The notes under the pieces are model-generated. The model searched no databases. It was not told where the DNA came from and saw only the letters and a program-made list of their open reading frames with translations. DNA of 64,000 nucleotides from Candidatus Fraserbacteria bacterium (GTDB taxonomy: Bacteria; Bipolaricaulota; Bipolaricaulia; RBG-16-55-9; JAJCYT01), in NCBI GenBank assembly GCA_029262795.1, contig JAJCYT010000034.1, positions 1 through 64,000 of the forward strand, read 5' to 3'. This document shows, one piece after another, positions 27,858 through 37,942 of this stretch. The translations under genes were made by a program, and so were the position numbers. Each line of letters starts with the position of its first letter. Positions within the stretch are counted from its first letter, which is position 1.

Positions 27858-28517
27858 ATGCCTTTACGAATTGGTGATGAAGCGCCAAATTTTACCGCAG
27901 AAACGACCGAAGGTAGCATTAATTTCCATGACTGGATTGGTGATGGTTGGGGTATTTTGTTTTCCCATCCAAAGGATTTCACCCCAGTCTGTACCACCGA
28001 ACTTGGTACGATGGCTGGCCTGAAACCAGAATTTGATAAACGAAACTGTAAAATTATGGGCCTGAGCATTGACCCTGTGAGCGATCACGTCGAGTGGGCC
28101 AAGGACATTGAAGAAACCCAAGGTCACGCTGTCACTTATCCGATGGTGGGCGACACGGACATGAGCGTTGCCAAGCTCTACGACATGATTCACCCCAACG
28201 CCACCGGTGAAGCCAGCGAACGCAATGCCATGGACAACATGACCGTGCGTTCCGTTTACATTGTTGGCCCTGACAAAAAGATCAAACTGGTACTCACTTA
28301 CCCGATGACCACTGGCCGCAACTTTGCCGAAATTCTGCGCTCTTTGGATTCCATGCAGTTGACTGCCAAACACAAAGTCGCCACGCCAGCCAATTGGCAA
28401 AATGGGGACAACGTGATCATTGTGCCAGCCGTGTCCAACGAAGAAGCTCAGCAAAAATACCCGGATGGTTGGGAATCACCCAAGCCCTATCTGCGTATTG
28501 TGAAACAGCCTGAATAA
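27858..28517 (+). CDS. Peroxiredoxin (1-Cys, Prx6-type AhpC/TSA)
   Basis: SHPKDFTPVCTTELG, C-terminal NGDNVIIVPAVSNEEA...YPDGWESPKPYLR; SD AGGAGGG. Confidence 0.95.
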   Translation: MPLRIGDEAPNFTAETTEGSINFHDWIGDGWGILFSHPKDFTPVCTTELGTMAGLKPEFDKRNCKIMGLSIDPVSDHVEWAKDIEETQGHAVTYPMVGDTDMSVAKLYDMIHPNATGEASERNAMDNMTVRSVYIVGPDKKIKLVLTYPMTTGRNFAEILRSLDSMQLTAKHKVATPANWQNGDNVIIVPAVSNEEAQQKYPDGWESPKPYLRIVKQPE

Positions 28518-28534
28518 ACAAAGACAGAAATTTA

Positions 28535-28815
28535 GAAGCAAATATAAAATTTAAAGACATCAAATCCCCCTAACCCCCCTTTACTAAAGGGGGGCACGGT
28601 GGGGGTTTTTGTGTTTAGAGTGGTACGTTTGTGGATGCTTTGCGCTTTGGGAATTCTTATTCATAAAAACAAAACCTTAACTGCCTATTTCGTCAAAAAG
28701 AAAAACATTACTAAAAGCAGAAAAAGCTTTCGCATTCCAATCGTAGCCCCCTTTAGATAAAGGGGGTTGGGGGATTGAAGCCTTTTACATATTTCTAAAT
28801 TTTAAAAGTTTTTAA
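28535..28815. mobile_element. MITE-like element, copy 2
   Basis: inverted cores at 28561-28596 and 28744-28780; right arm reverse complement CAAATTAAAAACTTTT...AAAAGGCTTCAATCCCCCAACCCCCTTTATCTAAAGGGGGCTACGATT matches left arm of copy 1. Confidence 0.65.
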
Positions 28816-28825
28816 TTTGCTTGAA

Positions 28826-28861
28826 AAAGAAAAGGCCACAGCAATTTGCTGTGGCCTTTTT
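28826..28861 (-). terminator. Intrinsic terminator for the subtilase gene
   Basis: AAAGGCCACAGCAA/TTGCTGTGGCCTTT with T tract on the minus strand. Confidence 0.85.
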
Positions 28862-28888
28862 AGGTTTGTCAGTTCAAACGAATGTAGA

Positions 28889-31018
28889 TCAATAGACCCA
28901 AGGTGCGCCTGGACCAGGGACGGTCAGGCCCTTTGCAGGATCGATGAAGTTTTCCCACCAGTCGTACCATTCGGAGGAATACAACGTTTCGCCGGGCTGA
29001 AGCACGTAAGGGCCATAGGATTCGATGGCGCCGTTTTGTTCAACGGTCACAGTGACACTGACTGGACCGTTGGCGTTTTCAGCACTCAGTGCCAATGGGT
29101 AAATGGCAAATGGATAGTGATCTTCATCCAGGGTGTAGATTTCCTGATTGCTGCCATTGGAGGCAGTGGTCAGGGCGAAAGCACCCCAGTTAGAGGAGGA
29201 AGATTTCTCACTGACCCATTCGATGCCAATGGCGCTGGGCTCACCGACGATCAAGTCCACGTCGCCATCACCGGTCCACTGCATGGTGATTTTGAGTTGT
29301 GTATTAAATTCCATGTTCACATCCGCAAAGTTGCCGCTGGACACGCTGACGCTGGAATGCTCTGTCAGGCGATTGGCCGAGCGGAAGTTGTGCAGGATGG
29401 TGTCGCCACCAGCCACTTGCACGTCGTAGCTGCCTGGGTTCAAGTTAAGGAACAATGCCTGGCCCAATGCGTTGGTCTGTGCAAACTGAATCACTTCGCC
29501 GTTCTGGGTGAGGATCACATCGGTGATGGGAACGCCAATGGTTTGATCGTTGGCATCTACAAAGCCGTTGCCATCGGTATCGGCCACGTTGCCGGTGTTG
29601 ACGTTGACCATCACAGCCGAGCCGTCTGCGGGCAAGCTGGTGGCCTGCAAGGCGCGGGTGAGGTTGATGCGGCCCCAGCCAGTGCGACGATCGTAGCCTG
29701 GGGCTTCGATGTCATCGGCGGTTACTTCCAGCAATTTCTGTAACTGATATGGGGTGGCATCTGGGAATTTTTCAATCAATAGGGCAATGGCGCCTGTGAC
29801 CTGCGGTGCCGCCATGGATGTGCCACTGATGTGCTGATACGCATACGGTGAACCATCAGGGCCGCGATGCCACATGGGCCAAGTGGAGAGAATGTCAATG
29901 CCGGGTGCACCCACAGAAAGGTTGTGGCCCATGGTGGAAAAGCCCACTTTGGTGTCAATCGGATTGGTTGCGCCCACGCCCATGATGCCAGGATAGCCTT
30001 TTGGATAAAGCACTTCGTCGTGGCTGGAGTTGCCCATGGAGTTGACGAAGACCACACCATTGCTGACCACTTCATCAATAGCGGCTTTCAACACGTGACC
30101 ATAACCACGACCGCCCCAACTGTTGTTGAGCACATCGGCTTCGTCGCCGGAATTGGGAATACCGTCGCCACCGATGAGGGAACCCCACATGATGCAGCGG
30201 GCCACATTAAGATCGCCCACATAGCCGCCACCGTTGCCAGGGCCGACCATCACATCGTTAAAAATAACCATGGACATTAATTGAGCTTCAGGTGCGACGC
30301 CCACAATGCCTTCACCATTGTTGCCCCAGGCACCAGCGATCCCGGCCACATGGGTGGCGTGGATGTTGGTCTGGGAAAAATCTTCGTCAGGTGCAATCAT
30401 GTTGCCGGTCAGGCAGTCCATGCCGGTCACCTGCTTGCCGCGCAAATCAGGGTGTGCGCCGTCCATGCCGGTGTCCACGATGCCCATGATGACGCCTTGG
30501 CCTGTGGCATACTGCCAAGCGCTGTCTGCGTCCATGATGTCCAACGCCCACTGTTTAGAGCGCAATGGATCGTTGTAGCTGCCGCGTCTTTGCGCAGGCG
30601 CAGGGGTGGCACTTTCACTGGCCACGATGGTGTCGTTAATCGAAAAACCATCGGGGCTTGGTGCAATATAACCGCGAATGTAGCTGGGCTCAGCAAAGCG
30701 CAAACCTTGAGGCTGACTCAAGTTAAGCTGCATCACAGCTTCGGGTACGCTTACGCCGGCTGGCAGTGCGATAGACGCAGCCTGGAGGCTGTCCAAACTG
30801 TCAATCACCTGACCGCCTACAGCGGCGGCGATGTCGGCCAAAGCGGCTTCGTTGTCATAGCCCACCAAGATTTCGCCTTCAAACCAATCGCTGGCCGTGG
30901 CTGAATCTGGAATAGAGAACTGTTTGTCCGACTTGGCAAGGTCAAGTGAGAACGTGCTGCAACCTGCCAAAACGCCCAGCAGCATCAGGCCGAGCGCCAT
31001 TGAAAAGAATCTTCGCAT
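28889..31018 (-). CDS. Subtilisin-like (S8) serine protease lipoprotein
   Basis: lipobox LLGVLAGC; GIVDTGMDGAHPDL, THVAGIAG, ISGTSMAAPQVTGAIALL; start at ATG 31018. Confidence 0.95.
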   Translation of the reverse strand: MRRFFSMALGLMLLGVLAGCSTFSLDLAKSDKQFSIPDSATASDWFEGEILVGYDNEAALADIAAAVGGQVIDSLDSLQAASIALPAGVSVPEAVMQLNLSQPQGLRFAEPSYIRGYIAPSPDGFSINDTIVASESATPAPAQRRGSYNDPLRSKQWALDIMDADSAWQYATGQGVIMGIVDTGMDGAHPDLRGKQVTGMDCLTGNMIAPDEDFSQTNIHATHVAGIAGAWGNNGEGIVGVAPEAQLMSMVIFNDVMVGPGNGGGYVGDLNVARCIMWGSLIGGDGIPNSGDEADVLNNSWGGRGYGHVLKAAIDEVVSNGVVFVNSMGNSSHDEVLYPKGYPGIMGVGATNPIDTKVGFSTMGHNLSVGAPGIDILSTWPMWHRGPDGSPYAYQHISGTSMAAPQVTGAIALLIEKFPDATPYQLQKLLEVTADDIEAPGYDRRTGWGRINLTRALQATSLPADGSAVMVNVNTGNVADTDGNGFVDANDQTIGVPITDVILTQNGEVIQFAQTNALGQALFLNLNPGSYDVQVAGGDTILHNFRSANRLTEHSSVSVSSGNFADVNMEFNTQLKITMQWTGDGDVDLIVGEPSAIGIEWVSEKSSSSNWGAFALTTASNGSNQEIYTLDEDHYPFAIYPLALSAENANGPVSVTVTVEQNGAIESYGPYVLQPGETLYSSEWYDWWENFIDPAKGLTVPGPGAPWVY

Positions 31019-31038
31019 GAGACATGCCTCCTTTGGCA

Positions 31039-32496
31039 TTAATTATTACCTGTCAAAAATGTAAAGTTGTCCGTGGACGCAATGCCCAATGGCACCACTG
31101 GAATATCAGGATGTGCAATGCCAAAGCGATTCACGGCAATGGACACAGCTCTTGGATCATTAATGTTGTCCACTGCGGCGGCATAGGCCACCTGCCACTC
31201 ATACAATCGTTCTGATTGTAACACTTCCCAGGGCGTGCCTGAGTAGCGACCGTCCTGATTCCAGCGCCAGGACACCTGATTGGTGAACTCGGGCGGATCA
31301 GGCGTGATCCAGAAACTGCTTTCACCCAGCACGGTGTCCCACAGCACGACGCCATAAATCTGAGTGCGGCCCACACGTTTGGTGGGCTGCCAGCGGAACA
31401 CAGGCGAGCGGGATACGCCGCTTTCTGAGTCAGTTGGCGATACAGACAACACATCAAAAGATTCAAGTGGGCGGGTTGTGGTGATCTCAGACCACTCACT
31501 TTCATCACCGCCGCGGAATGCAGCCACACGATAGTAGACGTTGCGGCCAATCTGAATATCAGAGCCAGGATCCACATAACGGAGTTGTGTCGGACCAACG
31601 CTTGCCAGTGGTGTAAAAGTTACACCGTTGAGGCTGCGATAAAGGCGATAGCCGTCCACATCACCCGATGAAGGACTCCAGGTGACTTCGACATAAAGGT
31701 TGGTGTCCAGTTCAGCTGCTTCAATGCCAGCGTTGGAAGTTGGGTCAACTGGATCTTCAAAGAATGCAATCTGCTTGCCCAGCGTGACCGAAATAGCCTT
31801 CGGATCCAGAGGTGGCAATATCAAGCCCGATACAGAAATAATGTTGATATAGCGAATAATATGCGTGCGGTTGCCATTCATGTCGTAGGCGACCACTTCA
31901 AATGTGGTTTCGCCGCGAACACCGTACGTGCCAGGATCGATGGTGGCATCCCCACTGGTATCCGATTCAGTGTATGCCTGGCGTGGGTTGGTCATAAAGC
32001 CGGACCCAGGCGTTTTGCCCAAGGCCACATAAAGCAGGTTCATTGGGTTTTCGGCTTCCACATCCACACGGAATGGAATTTCGCCCTGAAAGCTGTTGCC
32101 TTCGGACACACCACTGATGTCAACCACGGGAGGTTTGGTGGACCAGCGCGGGTTAAAAGCCTCACGCTGAATAATGTTGATATGGGTTGGGCTGTTGGCA
32201 TCCACCCCGTAAACATGACTGGAAGCGTAACCGGACTTGGACAGTTTGATTTCGTAACGATCCGGTTCTACCCCAATACTAAATTCGCCGCGTGCGTTTG
32301 TCTTTGCCGTGGCAATAAAGCCCGTGCTCAAACCCCTTACCCACACATGGCTGGCACCGATGGCCTCGCCACCTGCGGCGTTGACGACCATACCTTCAAT
32401 TCGAGAGTCGAATGAAGCAAACAAAGCCGTACAACCTGACAGTGTGAGAACCACACCGACCATTAATAAAATTTTCACCCTAGCTAATACATTCAA
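31039..32496 (-). CDS. Lipoprotein with carboxypeptidase-regulatory-like and fibronectin III-like domains
   Basis: VVLTLSGC lipobox; IEGMVVNAAGGEAIGASHVWVRGLSTGFIATAKTNARGEFSIGVEPDRYEIKLSKSGY; VTWSPSSGDVDGYRLYRSLNGVTF. Confidence 0.8.
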   Translation of the reverse strand: MNVLARVKILLMVGVVLTLSGCTALFASFDSRIEGMVVNAAGGEAIGASHVWVRGLSTGFIATAKTNARGEFSIGVEPDRYEIKLSKSGYASSHVYGVDANSPTHINIIQREAFNPRWSTKPPVVDISGVSEGNSFQGEIPFRVDVEAENPMNLLYVALGKTPGSGFMTNPRQAYTESDTSGDATIDPGTYGVRGETTFEVVAYDMNGNRTHIIRYINIISVSGLILPPLDPKAISVTLGKQIAFFEDPVDPTSNAGIEAAELDTNLYVEVTWSPSSGDVDGYRLYRSLNGVTFTPLASVGPTQLRYVDPGSDIQIGRNVYYRVAAFRGGDESEWSEITTTRPLESFDVLSVSPTDSESGVSRSPVFRWQPTKRVGRTQIYGVVLWDTVLGESSFWITPDPPEFTNQVSWRWNQDGRYSGTPWEVLQSERLYEWQVAYAAAVDNINDPRAVSIAVNRFGIAHPDIPVVPLGIASTDNFTFLTGNN

Positions 32497-32661
32497 GGGA
32501 GCAACACTCCTTTCCGTCAGCCTACAGAAACCGATTTATAACATTATAAAACAGGTTTCCCTAAAGTTTAAATGTCGTTTGGACCACGTTAATGAAAACC
32601 GCCGCCTAACAATAGTTTATCACGATTTTATCAGATTCTAACACGCTGTGGGCAAAGTGCC

Positions 32662-35600
32662 TCAAAACGATTTACGAGAGGAAGATCCGCCACCACCAAA
32701 ACTGCTGCGAGAAGAAGAACCTCCACTGCTGTAACTGCTGCCTGAAGAAGAGCTGGAACTGCCCCACGATGAACCGCTTGACCTGGATTGAGAGAGATAT
32801 CCCCAAGAATCGTTGTCGCTGTTTGACCACCAGGAACCATAATCATCATCGTCATTGTACATCGAGTCATAATACAGGCGTCTTTGACGTCGGCGGCGTT
32901 GGGCTTCAATTTTGCGTCGATGTTCTTTGATGTGGTTCTGGATGGCTCTGTTGGCCATTTGTTCAGCTTGTTTTGCCAATCGGCCAGCTTCATCTGCGGC
33001 ATGTTTGATCCGTTGAATCGCATCCAGGGTGTCGCCCGTTTTTGGCATGCTGGGCAATCGGCTCATGGCCACGTCCAACTGACTTTTACCTGTGCCAATG
33101 GCACGATAATTGGCACAAGCTCTTTGCGCTTTTTCAATCGCATTATGGGCCTGATGCACGGCTGCTTGTGCGTTTTTGAGATGTACTTTGTAATCGGTTT
33201 GATCGTCAATGAATGATTCAAAGGCATCCACTGCCAGTTGTTGTACTTTCTGATAGCCTTCAAAACTTTGACGATACGCCTTTGACATGGCCTGATCTTC
33301 CAGTGTCAGTGCCTTGGCTTCATGTGTTGCAGCTTCCTGGATGCTTGAAACAGCGGTTGCCATTTTCTTGTACGTGATTTGTTTTACAGAGGTTTGTGGC
33401 GCAGATTCAATTGCATCTTCCAAATTTTCCAAAGCGACTTTGGCATCAAATTTGGCATCCTCTTTTTTCTCGATCCATTGATTAATTTCTTCAACCTGTT
33501 GGGTGATTTCAGCATTGGCCCGATCGCACAGGGCTTGAACATCCTGACAGAACGACAGCACGTCCAGGTAGCTCTGTGCATCAATTGCCACTCTGGCTTC
33601 TCCCAGGGCAGTCGTTGCTTTTTCGATCCATTCATCAACTTCATGATTGACCAGGCGGTCGCTTTCATCTCGTTGTTTGCTGGTTTGTGTGAGTTTCTTT
33701 TGAGCATTTTGATACGTGATTTGATGAATGTCTTTGGCTCGGTTGATTTTCTCATGCTGTAATTGGATCTGACTCAGCAGAATGTTGGCTTTTTCCAGAT
33801 CGCTTTCAGCCTGGCTGAGCAGGTTTTCAGCCTGTGTAAACTTCTGTTGTTCAAAACTGTTGAGCTGCTGCACTTGAGAGGCAAGATCTTCATCATCCGT
33901 TGGATCATCAAACAGTGCTTCGATAAAAGCGGTGGCTTGATCAAAATGGCCTTCGATCTCATCCCAATTTCCTTCATGGAATTCCGCCTGCATCGATTGC
34001 CACAACGGTGTGTAAATTTCCAAGCGTTGCTGTTCGATTTGAGCAACATCCTTAGCAAGTGTCTTGAGCCTTTGTTCGTTTTGCCGTTGTAGCGTTTCCA
34101 GTCCCTGCATCTGTTGTAAAGCAGCTTGGGAGGTTTGCTCCAATTCTTCGATCCAGTTTTTGGCGCGGAGGAAATCAGCAATAGCCAGTGCATCATTGGC
34201 CCATTGTGCGCACTGATTCACATGGTCCATCTGTTCTTGAACGACGATGCGGTATCCATGCGATTCTATTTGTTGAATCAGTCTGAGTCGTTGATCATGA
34301 TCATCCAAGAAGATTGAGAATTTCGATAACAGTCCTATGGCTTCGGGTTGTGCCTCATCCAGTGTTTTGGATTTTTCCAAAGCGAGTTCAAATTCGCCTT
34401 GGGCAATCAACTGGCCCACTGCTGCCAATTGTTGATCGACGGCAGTGCTGACGATCTCAGGCTTGGTTACATCGGATCGAATATCAGGCACAGCAGATGG
34501 AAATGCTTTCCAGCTTTGTTCTGTTTTGGCCAATGCCTGTGCGGCCTGTTGAATGTTTTTAATTTCGCGCTGCGTTTCTGCCAATGCTTCGGAGGCACGC
34601 AGCACATAGTTTTTGCCAACCCAGAATTCAATTTTTGTGATGCGTTTGTTCAGTTCCAACTTCAGAGGGTCATAGGCAGGCAAGTGATTGCTGTGGCGGT
34701 TTAGATCGCTGTATTCACTTTTTAGTCGATTCAATTGGCCTTGTGTGATTTTAAAGTTCTCGTGAACCTGAGTCACTTTATCCTGAAGTTCGTTATGCTC
34801 TGTTTCGAGTTCTTTGATCCATTCTGTGATTTTCTCACGCGACCCTTTCAATCGTTTGTACCCTTCTACCAGCCATCTCAACTTGTGTGTTTCGACCAAC
34901 AAGTGAGCAGGTTTTTCACCAAACTTCATGCTTCGACCCAGAATGGACTTCATCTCCGTTCGTTTCTGTTGATATGCCTCCTCCCAGCGTGTTGCCTGAT
35001 CTGGCGCTTCCACACTGTAAATCGGCATAAAGTAAGCCATTGACGGTTGCTGATTGAAATCGTCGGGCAATCGTTGAGTTAAATTGGCATTGGCTTTTGC
35101 GTTTTCTAATCTCAAGGGCCGAATCTGATTGAGCAAAGGTTTACGTTGGCGATAGGCAGGAATCACTTTACCGGACAAAGTAAATATAAAGATGATGGAT
35201 GCTATTGATACCACAACCCAAAGCAAGATATTCGTTGCAATATTACTCTCGCCACGAATTGCCTTTTGAATTGCATCAAACCCATCGACAAATGCTTGAG
35301 TGGGGTTTTCTCTGGCAATAGGCAAAATGGCATTGTCAAGGATGTTGTCAGATTGTGAATCGAGATAACGACGGAAGTTATCACCATAGGAAATTTGGAT
35401 GTTGTTGTCTTCATAATCAAAGGCAATCAGGATGACATTAGGGTTAATCCAAGGTCGGGTTGAGGCAAAACCGTTTCTTGTTAAGAACTGTAATTCATAC
35501 TCATCGGAGGTAAGGCCACCCTTGTTGTCATAGGTCAAGGCAATGGGGTTGGCGTTGGTGATTTCTGCAAGTCGATCAATGGCGCGGTGAATTTCTGTGA

Positions 35601-35733
35601 CATCGAGTTCACCGGTGACATCAGCGACGCTGCCAATCAATTCCGGAAATACTGGTTGCGCTTGGACTGAAACTGCCAAGCCGAAGATGAGGCTCAGACC
35701 AATCAAAAAATATCTTATTTGTGATGGTTTCAA
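32662..35733 (-). CDS. TPM-domain (YgcG/Psb32-like) membrane protein with long coiled-coil and Ser/Gly tail
   Basis: signal peptide; TPM-like TGELDVTEIHRAIDRLAEITNANPIALTYDNKGG; TM NILLWVVVSIASIIFIFTL; extended coiled coil; tail SSGSSWGSSSSSSGSSYSSGGSSSRSSFGGGGSSSRKSF. Confidence 0.75.
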   Translation of the reverse strand: MKPSQIRYFLIGLSLIFGLAVSVQAQPVFPELIGSVADVTGELDVTEIHRAIDRLAEITNANPIALTYDNKGGLTSDEYELQFLTRNGFASTRPWINPNVILIAFDYEDNNIQISYGDNFRRYLDSQSDNILDNAILPIARENPTQAFVDGFDAIQKAIRGESNIATNILLWVVVSIASIIFIFTLSGKVIPAYRQRKPLLNQIRPLRLENAKANANLTQRLPDDFNQQPSMAYFMPIYSVEAPDQATRWEEAYQQKRTEMKSILGRSMKFGEKPAHLLVETHKLRWLVEGYKRLKGSREKITEWIKELETEHNELQDKVTQVHENFKITQGQLNRLKSEYSDLNRHSNHLPAYDPLKLELNKRITKIEFWVGKNYVLRASEALAETQREIKNIQQAAQALAKTEQSWKAFPSAVPDIRSDVTKPEIVSTAVDQQLAAVGQLIAQGEFELALEKSKTLDEAQPEAIGLLSKFSIFLDDHDQRLRLIQQIESHGYRIVVQEQMDHVNQCAQWANDALAIADFLRAKNWIEELEQTSQAALQQMQGLETLQRQNEQRLKTLAKDVAQIEQQRLEIYTPLWQSMQAEFHEGNWDEIEGHFDQATAFIEALFDDPTDDEDLASQVQQLNSFEQQKFTQAENLLSQAESDLEKANILLSQIQLQHEKINRAKDIHQITYQNAQKKLTQTSKQRDESDRLVNHEVDEWIEKATTALGEARVAIDAQSYLDVLSFCQDVQALCDRANAEITQQVEEINQWIEKKEDAKFDAKVALENLEDAIESAPQTSVKQITYKKMATAVSSIQEAATHEAKALTLEDQAMSKAYRQSFEGYQKVQQLAVDAFESFIDDQTDYKVHLKNAQAAVHQAHNAIEKAQRACANYRAIGTGKSQLDVAMSRLPSMPKTGDTLDAIQRIKHAADEAGRLAKQAEQMANRAIQNHIKEHRRKIEAQRRRRQRRLYYDSMYNDDDDYGSWWSNSDNDSWGYLSQSRSSGSSWGSSSSSSGSSYSSGGSSSRSSFGGGGSSSRKSF

Positions 35734-35947
35734 TGTCGAAATTCCCCTTTGACTACTAGAGCTTACCGTACAGGATGGATGTTGTTTTTATCAACTTATG
35801 CCGAAAGCTCCATATAGATCATACGTTTTTGTTTCATAAGCCTTCCCTGTTTTTGTTGAAACCTGATCATCCGAACAAATTAAGAACATTTAAATCTCAC
35901 ACTGTGGTTCCCCGATCGGAACAAACTTTAAAATAAGGAGATCAATG

Positions 35948-36451
35948 ATGGCAAACAACATTGCAGTATCAGGAAAGAAAAGCGCAACTTTTGTGGTAGA
36001 CAACCTCAACAGCGCTGAAGGTTTTGGGCTTCACGTTTCCACCATCAAAGGTACCGATGGTTATGGGGGCAGGAATGCTGAGTTCCATTTTAGATCCGGC
36101 ACCACTGAAAAACCCAGCAATGAAGTGGTGTTTCAGTGCTACGATGGGTTTAAGGATGCCAACTTGCACACCAACGAGTTTCGCGTGGACTTGGGTCCCA
36201 AAGAACAAATCTGTCAGGCATTGGTGGAAATTTCAGAGCGTCGTGTGACCTTAAGTGTTGCACGCACATCCAAACCCAAACCAGGTTCCAATGAGGAGCA
36301 TGTGTATGACATCGTAGCCTGCATCCCGCTTCGTGAGGAAACGGGGTTCTGGCAAACAGGTGAATTGTTCTGGAATGAAAACGGCGTGCTCAATGGTCGC
36401 AGTGGTCGTGAAGGCCATAACTATCAAGTGACCAATCCCATCGTTCGTTAG
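35948..36451 (+). CDS. Hypothetical cytoplasmic protein
   Basis: 168-aa ORF with good SD (AAGGAGA), followed by a terminator; family not recognised. Confidence 0.7.
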   Translation: MANNIAVSGKKSATFVVDNLNSAEGFGLHVSTIKGTDGYGGRNAEFHFRSGTTEKPSNEVVFQCYDGFKDANLHTNEFRVDLGPKEQICQALVEISERRVTLSVARTSKPKPGSNEEHVYDIVACIPLREETGFWQTGELFWNENGVLNGRSGREGHNYQVTNPIVR

Positions 36452-36475
36452 CGGTGGGCTGGCGAAAAGAAATCA

Positions 36476-36520
36476 AAAAGGTGTTCTGCTGATGCATGCA
36501 GAACACCTTTTCTTCTTTTT
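36476..36520. terminator. Intrinsic terminator between convergent genes
   Basis: AAAAGGTGTTCTGC-TGATGCAT-GCAGAACACCTTTTCTTCTTTTT. Confidence 0.92.
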
Positions 36521-36522
36521 AT

Positions 36523-37503
36523 TTACATGCTGGGCAGCCAGCTCCACTGATTTTCAAATGTGCGACTGGCCACCACATAGCCCACCCCAGGGAAGGGGAA
36601 ATGGTAGCCTAAAACCTTAGTGCCTGCATCAGCAAGGTGGTTAAAGAAGGCGATTCGGGTTTCCACCGCTTTTTCTGGATTACTGTCGAAAGCAAGATGC
36701 CAATCCGGTTTTTTCAGGCTGAGTACATAATGATTGCTGACATCGCCTGTGAGCACTAGTTTTTCATCGTTGGAGCTTAGAGAGTAGGCCATGTGGCCTG
36801 GGGTGTGTCCTGGTGTTGAGATTGCGTAAATCCCAGGCAAAATTTCTTCATCGCCTTGAAACAGCGTCATCTGGTTTTCTAGAGGCAGAATATGGCTGGT
36901 AATAAATTCAGCGTTTGCGCCTTCTTGACTCAGCCAATGAGTCCATTCAGTTTCAGACATGAAGTGTTGGGCTTGAGAAAAAATGGGATTGCCATCCGCA
37001 TCAATGGTTCCTCCCACGTGATCTGGGTGTGCGTGGGTGAACACCACATGTGTAATGTCTTCAGGCGCATGGCCTAACTGAGACAGCGCTGTGGTGAGTT
37101 GACCGCCAATGGGGCCAAGGTCTTTTCCACCTGTGTCGAACAAAATGAGTGAATCACTCGTTTCCAGCAGGGCCACATTCATGGGGGCTTGAGCTGGTTC
37201 AGTGGTCAAACCAACGGTTTCCAGCACGGCATCAATGGATGTTTGACTTGCGTTGGTGGCAAAGACATTGGTTGGAATGGTCAACATGCCGTCACTGATG
37301 GATGTCACTTTAAAATCACCCACTGCAAAGCGATAAAAGCCTGTGCCGTTGATGATCTCAACATCTGATTTTGCCTGGGTCAATTGCTCGGGTAAAAACA
37401 AGCCACTTCCCAATGCCACAGCGCCTGCTGCCGTGCCTTTGAGTAAATTCCTGCGTGAGACTTTTTTCTCATTGAATTTTGAATCAAGGTTTGAATGCAT
37501 CAC
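36523..37503 (-). CDS. Tat-exported MBL-fold metallohydrolase
   Basis: SRRNLLKGTAAGAVALGSGLF Tat motif; FTHAHPDHVGGTID, STPGHTPGHMAY, LTGDV. Confidence 0.92.
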   Translation of the reverse strand: MMHSNLDSKFNEKKVSRRNLLKGTAAGAVALGSGLFLPEQLTQAKSDVEIINGTGFYRFAVGDFKVTSISDGMLTIPTNVFATNASQTSIDAVLETVGLTTEPAQAPMNVALLETSDSLILFDTGGKDLGPIGGQLTTALSQLGHAPEDITHVVFTHAHPDHVGGTIDADGNPIFSQAQHFMSETEWTHWLSQEGANAEFITSHILPLENQMTLFQGDEEILPGIYAISTPGHTPGHMAYSLSSNDEKLVLTGDVSNHYVLSLKKPDWHLAFDSNPEKAVETRIAFFNHLADAGTKVLGYHFPFPGVGYVVASRTFENQWSWLPSM

Positions 37504-37522
37504 ACACTCCTTTTGATATTGA

Positions 37523-37936
37523 TTATGATTTTTTTAAGCCATGCCCATTGCTTAAAAACGGGTTGGCTGGCTTGTCTGTGGTCAACATATGGCGCTGTAG
37601 ATCTTTCAAGCTCACATAGCGCAAAGCCACTTCATGCGTGGCTTCCAGAACCACCGGTGGGGCCATATCTGCATCCAGAGCGTCTTTCCAGCGCAATACG
37701 CACAAGCACCATTGGTCTCCTGCTTTCAGGCCTGCAAAGTGAAGTTCTGGGATAGGGGTGATAAGGTCGTTGCCTTGGGCTTGAGAAAATTCCAAGAATG
37801 CCTGGGTCATCTGTGCACAGACCACATGAGTGCCCTCATCCGCTTCGCTGCTGTTACAGCAACCGTCACGGTTGTAGCCGGTGAGTGGATCGGCAGAACA
37901 CAATTGCAATTCTGTACCGAGCACGTTTTTTGCCAT
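37523..37936 (-). CDS. DUF2237 family protein
   Basis: NVLGTELQLCSADPLTGYNRDGCCNS...GTHVVCAQMTQAFLEFSQAQGNDL...GDQWCLCVLRWKDAL. Confidence 0.85.
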   Translation of the reverse strand: MAKNVLGTELQLCSADPLTGYNRDGCCNSSEADEGTHVVCAQMTQAFLEFSQAQGNDLITPIPELHFAGLKAGDQWCLCVLRWKDALDADMAPPVVLEATHEVALRYVSLKDLQRHMLTTDKPANPFLSNGHGLKKS

Positions 37937-37942
37937 GCTAAC

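Noticed and set aside
28817-29743. 308-aa plus-strand ORF
   Set aside because: Shadow ORF antisense to the subtilase gene; no SD, no family features.
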